Below are positions 28,301 to 38,100 of a stretch of DNA of 64,000 bases, piece after piece. Made by a program: the position numbers and the translations under genes. The DNA is from Ciona savignyi (Eukaryota; Chordata; Ascidiacea; Phlebobranchia; Cionidae). The notes beneath the pieces are model-generated. The model saw nothing but the letters and a program-made list of their open reading frames with translations. It made no database searches and had not been told where the DNA came from. The stretch is taken from positions 983,961 through 1,047,960 of the forward strand of contig CH003213.1 of the NCBI GenBank assembly GCA_000149265.1. The letters are read 5' to 3'. Numbering within the stretch: the first letter of the stretch is position 1; every line of letters starts with the position of its first letter.

Positions 28301-29854
28301 CGATCAAGTGCTGGAGGGAAACTGTAACATCGTAAGTTTCCTAATTTGGGCTCCATGTATTCGCTGGCTTTTTTATACGTATTAGGTTTGGTCTGTATGA
28401 GCTTCAGTGTTACCATGTAGTTGAGCGGTACCAGATTAATTTGGTGTAAATTGCCAGGTTTCGAATTACTGCTGTCGTTGGTCCAAAAATACGGACATTA
28501 TGCACTTTTTTTTACTAAACTAATCCGTCTTTGCTTGTTAGTCTTGTCCAGGTGGATTATCGGGTCGTCGACGACGTGGTTTACATTTTAATTCCGACAA
28601 TACAATACTTGCAAGTTCCCAACCCATATATGTACAGAAGAGGAAAAAACGAGATGGTACGTATATAATAAAGCAGGGGTGGGCAACTTCTATAGTCGGC
28701 GGGCCAGATATGGAAAAATAAAGTCCTTGGTGGGCCGGATTATTAGATGAATAATATTCAATATGTTAATCACATATCTTTTCACTAAATTATTTCCATA
28801 GTTTCTATGTTTCGTCAAATATTGACGACTAATGTGGTACTCTTTTAATATCGCAACACTCTGACCACAGAGTAAACATACTGCTTTGTTGCCAACCTTT
28901 GTAAAAAATCCTTTGGTATCCAATTTTGTTGAATGCTCGACACTCTCTTTCAAACTTGCGTTTCTTTGGATATTTCATGGTTAATAGTCCTTAATAATTT
29001 ATAAAATCCATTTATATTTATAATTTAAATATAACTAATAACAGTTAAAGAAAAACTAACCCTAACGGTCACGTTGTTGCCCAGTACCCAGTAGTGTTTA
29101 CAAAGCTCTCTGTTTTGACCTTATTTTGTTAGTTTAAAAAATATGCCAACACAATGGTTTGTTCACTAAGGCAAATGTTTATTTCACCAGCTCGCATTAA
29201 CAGTGCGTTAAAAGTAAAGCGATAAGCAACTTTTAGGAATAATGCGTCGGACCACATTAGTGTGTGGTTGTATACAGACAGCGGGCCGGACCTGGGCCAC
29301 ATTACAGGTTATTGTTAGAGACAGTCTAGGGGCCGGTCGAAATCCCTTCACGGGCCGGACCCGGCCCGCGGGCCGTATGTTGCCAACCCCTGTAAAAAGG
29401 CATTAAAATATGGGTAAAAGAATTTAGTATACCACTTGTCCACAGTCGGTCTAGCGAATATATTGCAGTGTGGCGTGTTTTTCCAAGGATACAATCGCAT
29501 AACAGCAGCGTATTTCGGCCTCTTACCTCTCCATTTTACTATTCGACGCGTTGCTGCTTATACCACCGACCCTAAATGGCGCAACTCAAATCAGTTAACC
29601 ACGTTTTAACGTTTGTTCAATTTTTGTATGTAGATGATGATATCAATTCGAAGAAGAAGGGACTTGCGTTGCAAGGTGCAGTTACCTTGGTGAATGGCAG
29701 CGGGCTTGCATTAACTGTCGTTATTTTGATTATAGTGCTTATTGTTGTGCTTCTCTCATCCCTTTGTGTGCTTATATATAGGTCGTCTAGGACTGTCCCC
29801 AAGGATTTGAAACCTCTTGTGGAAAACTTGAGCTACCGGAAAAATAATGGTTGA
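25394..29854 (+). CDS. ZP-domain membrane-anchored protein, copy 2 (500 aa)
   Basis: Tandem paralogue of the gene at 18775. Exons: 25394-25457, 25901-26011, 26354-26534, 26716-26926, 26995-27161, 27493-27667, 27913-27983, 28145-28331, 28542-28656, 29634-29854. Same exon count and phases; exons 4 to 9 have identical lengths in the two genes. Signal peptide MMYQVILLVILVVFPLSSAI. Exon 2 is four codons longer than in copy 1 (KLSYEIAYEVCTKVCVQNC), and exon 10 two codons longer near the membrane. ZP-N, ZP-C, the GRRRRG site, KRKKR and a transmembrane segment are all present. Most divergence lies in the N-terminal Cys-rich exon; the ZP domain is nearly unchanged. Intron 9 carries a hAT element. Both copies appear intact, so both could be expressed. 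Confidence 0.92.
28674..29392 (-). mobile_element. hAT element with BED zinc-finger remnant, in ZP copy 2 intron 9
   Basis: A 719-bp element with ends CAGGGGTGGGCAAC and GTTGCCAACCCCTG (inverted termini) and GGGCCGG/GGCCCGC-rich subterminal sequence. Flanks TAATAAAG and TAAAAAGG are an imperfect 8-bp duplication. Copy 1 has no element at this intron site. On the minus strand, 28953-28690 encodes VGNKAVCLLCGQSVAILKEY and ISRQYLTKH, the C-x2-C and H-x-T-K-H parts of a BED-type finger found in hAT transposases of the Charlie/GTF2IRD2 relatives. The catalytic domain is absent: an internally deleted derivative. Confidence 0.85.
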
Positions 29855-30716
29855 TTTTATAGCATTGTTATGTAATCAATATAACACGGAAAAATGTAGA
29901 TCCTGTTTTAAATATATTAACACAATTTGCAAACACTAAATTTTGTGGTCGGATTGTATGAAACGCTTAAATAATATGTGTCATTATGATGAATTTTGAG
30001 TTGTAGGCCCTAATTACGCTGTATCGTTGTTTTATAGTTCCCCATTTTCGTTTATGTCAAACGATTTAGAAAGCTGTCATGCCTGTGCGACCTCGATGAA
30101 AACGAGTGGCAAAATGATTAACATGACCGATACATATACCAATTTTCTATACAAAAAACAATAATTAAAAATAGGAGAATATGATCGTGTTGCCAAATTC
30201 TTGGCGCTACCAATTTATATACGGAATTATATATAAAATCAATCTGGCCATATCGGATTTATAACTTGCCGCCATAAAAATAATTATCGTGTGTGCGCTA
30301 GAAAGAACTCCTAAGGTTGGAAAAAGGGTTTATCACATTGTATAAAAACTTCTTGCTAACATTGCCTTACCCGGATGGGCAGTCCAATCAAATATGTGTA
30401 TCTTGACCTATGTGCAATAAGTAGGTTTACCAGTTAGTAGTCCCCCTGGTATAAAAATATGTGTATTTTTATTGCAACCATTAATAGTATTAAGCAAATT
30501 AAGTAAGCCTCGTGTGCCAAACTTGTTGACTTTATTACCACAGAAAGTTATTCCCGATATACACTTAGGTTGGAAAACCCAATTCTTTGTTTGTTAAAAG
30601 TAAACATCGAGTTGCTCTTACTTTCGTAAATATTTGAACAAATAAAAAGCTAACGAATATTTTATCACTTTTTATGTGGACCAGGATTATTGTCATCGTT
30701 ATGGTCTATGTTGGTA

Positions 30717-31228
30717 GTAAATGGCCAAAAGGTACAGTTATGGTTTAATCACTTTAGATGGCGTATAACCAATTAAGACCTCTATGAACTGCAGGATGTG
30801 ACGAGTGGTACCCTCCATGAGTCATTGTTTTTAAACGAGTGTTTTGCTGAGTAACAATGGTGGTGATTCCCCAATGTTTGTTTGGCTGAAAGCAGCATGT
30901 GCTAGGCTGCGCGCCGGTGTTCTCGTTTAGCTGTAAAGTTTTGTAATCGTGGAGCAGTGCTTTGTAAAATAAAGGTGTTGATTGTGCATCTGCTAGCTGT
31001 TTGTTGGAAAACAAGTTGCCGATGTACGAGGGGGTATGGGCTCAAAATTTTTAAACAAAATTTTGTAGGGTTTTGAGTTTAGGTTGCAGATCCAAGCTTC
31101 AATTTTAAATTGTGAAAAAATCTAAGACTTCCTATGTCAGGATTTTGAGTGACAGTCGTTTTTGTGAGGTCAGTTTGCATTGGAGAGATAGGCAGAATAA
31201 TTAGTTGAACGCCTCCTTTAATCTAGCG
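30717..31228 (+). repeat. Dispersed repeat, family also at 42117 and 57505 (inverted there)
   Basis: The segment containing GAGTAACAATGGTGGTGATT, CGGTGTTCTCGTTTAGCTGT, AGGGTTTTGAGTTTAGGTTG and AGGTCAGTTTGCATTGGAGA reappears as reverse complement in both GPCR intergenic regions. No coding or terminal structure was identified. The MITE at 31229 abuts or interrupts its end. Confidence 0.7.
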
Positions 31229-31576
31229 CAGTGGTTCTTAAACTTTTCCAGTCGCGCCCCCCTTGAGATTTGTTATTCAAGCTCACGCCTCACCTACTCA
31301 AAAATCAAATTTACGAAAAATGGAACAATAATTTATTTGCCATTACCCTGCTTGGTGTGAAGGATGCAACTGTTTTTGGGAAACTAGTCGTTTAATTCGA
31401 GGCTTTGTTAAGGTGTGTTAAGAGTTAGTGTTAACTAATTAGTGTTAACGAGAAATACGAGGTTTGACTGTAATTTAGAGCTGTTTTTCATCAATATGTC
31501 ACTGTCATGCTCGCGCCCCCCTTGAGAAGCTTTCACGCCCCCAAGGGGGGCGCGCCCCCCAGTTTAAGAACCCCTG
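31229..31576. mobile_element. hAT-type MITE with perfect 8-bp target duplication
   Basis: A 348-bp element flanked by ATCTAGCG at 31221-31228 and 31577-31584. Termini CAGTGGTTCTTAAAC and GTTTAAGAACCCCTG are inverted with one or two mismatches. Subterminal CGCGCCCCCCTTGAGA occurs near both ends. CAGNGGTTCT-type ends with 8-bp duplications are typical of Charlie-like hAT MITEs. No open frame of note. Confidence 0.88.
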
Positions 31577-31849
31577 ATCTAGCGGTTAATAAGTAATTAA
31601 ATACTAATAAATATGCTATATTCCCAAGTGAACAGAACTTGATTTTCAAAAATAAGTGTTTCGTTTTTTTACTATAAATTTTCTTTACTGTACACATTAA
31701 CCGATTGTGATAAAGAATATTTACTCCTTAAAATGTCAGTTCATTTGTATTTTTACACCTCACTGATTCCTGTTAAAACAAATAAAGTAAATTGTCAAAT
31801 TGCGTTAGTGTGATTAGGCAACATGGATACCCGATCGATTCTATTTAGA

Positions 31850-32160
31850 GAAATTTGGCATACATTCTTTTAGATGTAGAGTTTTACAAATATTGATGAA
31901 ACTCTTTATTTTCTAACAAACATTATTAACAATAATCGATCACGTCAGCTTCAATGGAAAGTGCTTGTAAAGCCGACTTAAAATCCCGAATCTAATCGTG
32001 CTATTAGTCATCTTTAAGTAAGTGACATAAACGGAAGCGAGCGCCTTTACTGCAGTAAGTTTCTCTTTAGTTGGCCTTGTATCATATATACTTTTATTAA
32101 ATTAACACAGACAGGTAGAAAGTGTTAAGGATTTATTGGCATTATCAGAGTTAATACAAT
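31850..32160 (+). promoter_or_regulatory. Conserved 5' flank of GPCR copy A
   Basis: Blocks such as GTGACATAAACGGAAGC, CACTGCAGT/TTACTGCAGT and TTGTATCAT before the start codon recur before copy B (about 45170-45440) and copy C (about 60510-60780). Copies B and C are nearly identical here; copy A is more diverged but keeps the block near 32022-32088, which makes it the best candidate for shared control. Confidence 0.45.
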
Positions 32161-35100
32161 ATGCTATACCGTAAACAGTTGCTGCTTTACATTTTGGCTA
32201 TATTAGGCGGTTTCCTTTATTTTGGTGAGTAGGCCTGAAGACAAATTTAATTTTAACTTTTGTTTTGGACAAGTGGTAAGGTTGGAAATATTAAATTAAA
32301 AAAACTCTTTTTTATTGCCTTTTGTTAAGGGTATTAAAAATATATATTTTATTATATTTATAGTATTAAAAATAAACAGAAATTTTCATGCATATAGGTG
32401 AAACATTGAACATGCAACATTTGATGACAACATGCAGAGTTGACGACGGATATTTTAACTGTGGTAACGGGAGATGTATATCAAGAGTTCTTGTAGGTGA
32501 TGTTGTTAATGATTGTGGCGGACACGACGATGAGTTCGAGGAAATAGGTATGACTCGCTATAACAGAGGGAAGAAAATATAACTTATTATTTTCATCGTC
32601 GCGTTACCGCGGATATTACAGTATAGTAAACATTCAAATAAACTTCTTAAAGGTGTTGAGTCGCCCTTTAAAACGGGCTTGACTGGGTAGCCAAAGTGGT
32701 GCAACAGAGATTAGACACTATAAACTCGTATGAATTTTCGGCCTTATTATCTGGTGGTTGTTAAAACAGAGCAGTTGGTAGAAAACAATTATATGTGTAG
32801 AAATACACACAGACTAATAATCACAAAAACAACTTCTACCGACTGTTTTGGACACAGCCTTTTTAGAAATACACAAGAATACGATATTTAAGACTCAGGA
32901 TGCTTTTTTCTAAAACTAACTTGGAACAATAGAATGTCACAATCATAATTCAGGAACATATCTTTGTTTTTAAGGAAATTACCCTAAGTAAATATTAATT
33001 TTCTTTTAATTGGCACAGAGTGTATAATGGTCTAACATTTTACCAAATCTGATTACAATTAGAGCAGCCGCTCAATCGCTTTGCCCAAAAAGGATAATTT
33101 ATTAGAAAAAAAACGTTTGGGTTTTTCACGACTCAGGGGAATTCCCCTGGATTTATTACCACAATTTTTGTTTCTGCAAATTTAGACAATGTTGTCTTAC
33201 AAATGTCAAATTTTCATTGCGATTATATTACTGCTTTTGGTAGATGTCAGGGCGACATGTTTGTCACAACTATGATTTGAGAACAAAATCTTATTTTTAA
33301 GGTATTCTCCTAGGTATTTTTTTTAATTATTCTAATTGTAAAATCAGTGACTAATGCACTTACATTCCACCAAATCTGATTCAAATTGTAGCAGCCGTTC
33401 AAGCTCTATGCCCAAAAAACAGTTTTTTTAGGAAAAAATATCGTTTTGGTTTTTAACGCCTCAGGGAAATTCCCCTGAATTTATCACCAAAATTTTTGGT
33501 TTCTACATATCTTAACCATGTTCTCAAAAAAGGTCAAATTTCATTGCGATTCCATTACTTCTTTTTGTAGATGTCGGGACGATATGGTGTGACTGTCCCA
33601 ATCATGATTTGGGATCAAAATCATATTTTTTAGGGTATTTATCGAGGTAATTTTTTTATTTCTTCCAAGTGTTAAATCAGTGACTAATGGCCTTACATGC
33701 ACTATATCTGGAGTAGCCGTTCTAAAGCTATGGCACAAAAAGCTAAATTTTTCAAAAAATATCGTTTTGGACTTTAACCTCCCAGGAGAATTCCCCTGGG
33801 TTTATCTCCCAAAATTTTGGTTACTGCATATCTAGACCATGTAATTCCCTTATTCATTTTGGAAGATATCAGGGCGACATGTCATTGCAGTAAAACTTTT
33901 GACGAAAAAAACATAAAAAAAAACGAAAAAAACGGACAAAAACAATATGTGTCCCATTTTTCCAAATTTTTCCAAATGGGACCCATAATAATATAAGGGG
34001 ATATTATAAGAAGTATAATCTTATATTATTAATTAAATGCACCGGCAAATTTCAGGTAAATCATTTTGGAAAAAGTAACGCCAATCTCGAGAATATAAGC
34101 ACGAAGACCGTTTTCTTTACTTTTTTGCTATTTGTGGCCATTAATTTTGTATTTCGATATCAAATTACATACACACAGAAAAGAGGGAATTATAGCAAAT
34201 CGATGTCAATCTGTTTTAGATGTCAGCTATTGTCAAAAAAAGATGTACGTTTTGTTTTGTTCCACTTTTTTACGTCTAATATTAAAAAACGTTTTAATCG
34301 AGTTGAGTATACCAATCTGAATACTTTATTCGGAAAACATGGATATCTAGTTCGGATAGGTAACGTGGTAAGCCGCTGTTTTCTAGTTGCAGAAACAAAC
34401 GCTATAGACTTTGCGTATAACATACCAAGGGATTATTATGTTACCAGAAAGCTCGGTCATCGCCGCATCTCGAAACATATAATGTATACCCAACAACGAT
34501 CTGAAAAGGGATGTTTGACACTCTCTAGCTGTGGGGCAAAACGGGGTTATTTTAATTATTTTTAAAGATTTATGTTGGCCATCTATTGCTTTCTAATCCA
34601 AAGAGTTCGTCGATAAGATTAAAATGCGTCCCTTACAGATTTAAAGGGGAACCAATGCAAATGTATAATTAGTTATACAATATCCGTATTTTCCTAGTAA
34701 AATCCCAATATTATAATATCCAGGCGTTAGTAACACGCACAATGCCCTATCTCTTCCCTGCCCTAACGAAATCCACGCACTATGTGAGTGCGAAAACAAG
34801 ATGTATTGGCGCATATTTGGTTGTTCTGTTTATACTTCCATATAGAATTTGTTCACAGAACATAAATAACAAGTATTGATTTGATCATTTAGCTTTTGTT
34901 TGCCAAAATATACGATGCACAGTATAAACTATTTATTAAATATATAAGTGTGATTGTGTTACCAGACTTTATGCTCTAAAAACTAAACAATTAACAAATT
35001 AAAGTCTTGCCCCTATTGGCTATAAACTTTAATATATATAGGATCCCACATGAACTGCTCAGACGATGAAGTAAGGTGTCGTGTGCCGTATCGTTGCGTG

Positions 35101-38100
35101 CATCGTACGTTTGTCAACACAAATCACAGCTGCACACAAAATCAGCAGATGATCTTACCATGTCGTGAAAACGAAGGTTTGACAAAATAATTTAGCTTTT
35201 TAGTGAAAGTCTCGGTTATCCAAAGTTTATTAAATTTATTGTCCGCCTTTAGATTGCCTGCACTAATGTTACTATTTTTCTTGAATTACCAAACTATTTA
35301 TATAAATTGTTTTTTTTGTAGAGTTTACATGCATTAAGAGTCGTAAATGCATAGAAAGATGGAAAGTAATGAACGATGTCAACGACTGCGGAACTATGTT
35401 GATACCAGATGATACGAGCGACGAGGCTGCTTCATTAGATTTTTGCACAGATCGTGAATTCGCTTGTCATTCGTTGAAAGGACACCGAATTTGTATCCCG
35501 CGAGATTGGGTCAGGGATGAAGTCAGTGATTGCGATCAAGGATTAGACGAAAGTACAATTTTACTTTGTAATGAGACAACTGAATTTCGATGTATCGAAA
35601 ACGGTAGATGTATCTCTAGGTATCGTGTCATGGACGACTTTAAGGATTGCATTGAAGGTTCAGATGAAATCACAGCAGTAAAGTGTTTGGAAACGGAATT
35701 CACTTGCGCAGATAGCGGAAGATGCATTCCGTTATCGTGGAGGAAGAACACCATTCGTAACTGCTTCGACGGCAGCGATGAACTTGATATCCCAGCGAAC
35801 AATACTTGCCCAGGAACAAACTTTCATTGTCGAAACTCCAACCGTTGTATCCCAAGATCTTTCTTGTGCGATGGTATCGATCACTGTGGTGATTGTACTG
35901 ATGAAATAGAGACTTGTGAGGAACCTGTCATGTTCCGATGTCCCAACGATTGGTCTACAACGTGTGTACACTGGTCGTACGCTTGTGATCCTTATGCAGA
36001 TTGTCAAAATATTGAAGATGACGTGATTAGCACAGGTCCTGGTTTTAAATGTGAAAAGAATTATTTAGGGTTGTCAGACACGGCACGATATTGTGTAATT
36101 CCACAATGGTCTCTAAGAGATTCATACTTTACTTGTGATGACCGTTCCGATTTGTGCTTCGAAAATGGAACATTTCAATGCAGTCTGTGTATGGACAGAA
36201 AAACAATAATTGCTCCAAAACAAATTTGTGATGGTGTATTTGATTGTGCTGACTTGTCAGATGAGTGTCTTTGCGTTGTATCGGCTGGATTGGCAACACA
36301 CGAACTTTGTCTAAATGTATGCTATGATTCCTCAAGTGACTCGTGCACTTCGTGTAACAGATATGAGTTTCTTTGTGACGGTATTTGTCTGCCTTTTACC
36401 GCAATTTGTAATGGATCCATCGAGTGTTATTATTCGCAAATTGACGAGCTTCATTGCATCAAAGAAACAAAATCCATTACCAACACCAAGAAAGATGATT
36501 TCGAGTGTGAAATCATGCCGGATTCGTTAAAACAAATATTTGAGAATGCAAAGATTATTAACTTGGCAAACAGAAGTTTTCCAGTAAGGGCAACGAGGTT
36601 AATATTAATGTTAGCTTGCGTGCGTATAATATAGTTTATATATCTTTTTTATTCAGATGCGACGGTCGCACTGAATGTAGAAATATGGAGGATGAGTGCA
36701 GTCCTCAAGCAAATTGCACCAACAGGCCACAAGTTTGTGATGATATACCTTTAATTACGGTAATTATATTGAGAATCTAGTTATTAATATATTATCCACC
36801 ATTTTTTTTGTATTTCTTGTGCTTGAACAAAGATTTGTAATGTTATAAAATACTTTGCTAAAATAAGGCACTAACTTGGATGAGTGGATGCCTAATCATA
36901 ATAAATACTGTTATGCAAAAGTTCCTTAATAGATACGCAAGTCACATATTTCACTTTAGTAGATCAATCATAGCACAAAATAGTCTGTGAGATCACTTTC
37001 TCCTGATACGTTATTTCATCTTTAGCTTGTGATTAGCGATATATGTCGTTGACCTAGCCCTTTAAGATAACTCAAATCAATTCGTTTAGAATATATACGA
37101 TGACAACACCAGAAATTCCCGTTTGCTTTATAAAAAAAATTTTTTAAAAGAAAATGTATGAACGCTGGTGTATAAAACACGTGTATCTGGTTCTGGTTAC
37201 CTATTCACCCGCGATTTTGCTTGCAGAAACAATAATGCCCAAATTATTGGTTTTGCATTTAATGCTGGTTATTGACAATGTTTATACCTTAATGACTTTA
37301 TTTGATTTATTCTTACACGAGGATTTAGTTTCAATTTATATTTACTACATCGTGCGAACGATTTACTACAAAATAAAACAAACAGCAAAGCGCTCCAGCC
37401 GGATTTTCTGGATTGACGCATGATAGCAGTATACGAATTCGCCGCTGTGTAGGACTGTTCAATTTTGCCTTCGGATTTTCGATTTGCAATGGAATTAAAG
37501 AATGTGATGATGGTGCTGACGAGAGAAATTGCTCTGATCGTTTTTACTGCGACGCTGGACAAGTGGAATGGGTGACAGGTAAATATTATATATATATGAT
37601 TGACATCCTGATGTAAAACTACACATTGATGTTAAAGTACATATTTTGGAATGCACGTTTTTCATTAAAACTGTGTGTCAATCACGCGTGAACCACCACT
37701 ATTTTTAAATCCACTTTTGAGTCCTACTATGTCTTTTTTACATGCAGAAACGCTCGGATTCCCTGGTTACCAAATTATTCTTGGTGAACAAAGTGTATAA
37801 CGGTTATTTTTTAAAGCAAAAACTAATCGGTTCCCGAGTTACCAACCAAAACTTCATATCTATATTTTTGGGGTTGATACTCTTACCTAATAAAAATTTT
37901 TTTACTCTAACCTAGTTTTTTTGTATGCTGGGTTAATACTGTAACCTAGTTTTTTGTATGCTACTGTAAATACTTTAAAGGAAAAAATGGATCTCAAATT
38001 TGGATAGGTATCTCGGGAACCCGTTATTTTTGCTTGCAAATACAAACATACTTTTTCAGAAGAAATACCAATAGTGATTGGGTAACCTGGCGAGATATAT

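Larger units (their letters stand above)
29855..32160. other. Intergenic region between ZP copy 2 and GPCR copy A
   Basis: Contains ZP 3' flank, a dispersed repeat (30717-31228), a hAT MITE (31229-31576) and the conserved 5' flank of GPCR copy A. The minus-strand open frame 30754-31014 lies inside the repeat and has no known motif. Confidence 0.6.

Noticed and set aside
18775-29854. Idea that the ZP pair or GPCR cluster is a Ciona self-sterility (Themis) locus
   Set aside because: Known Themis pairs encode a polycystin-1-like receptor and a fibrinogen-like ligand; neither is present here.
32990-33860. CRISPR-like array
   Set aside because: Units are about 325 bp, degenerate and intronic in an animal gene; no short direct repeat with unique spacers.
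34125-34565. 146-codon open frame in GPCR copy A intron 2
   Set aside because: Not conserved in the matching intron of copy B; basic, low-information peptide; lies among repeats.
35536-36007. Long minus-strand frames opposite the LDLa exon
   Set aside because: Shadows of the Cys-rich coding strand; they recur in copy B only because the sense exon is duplicated.
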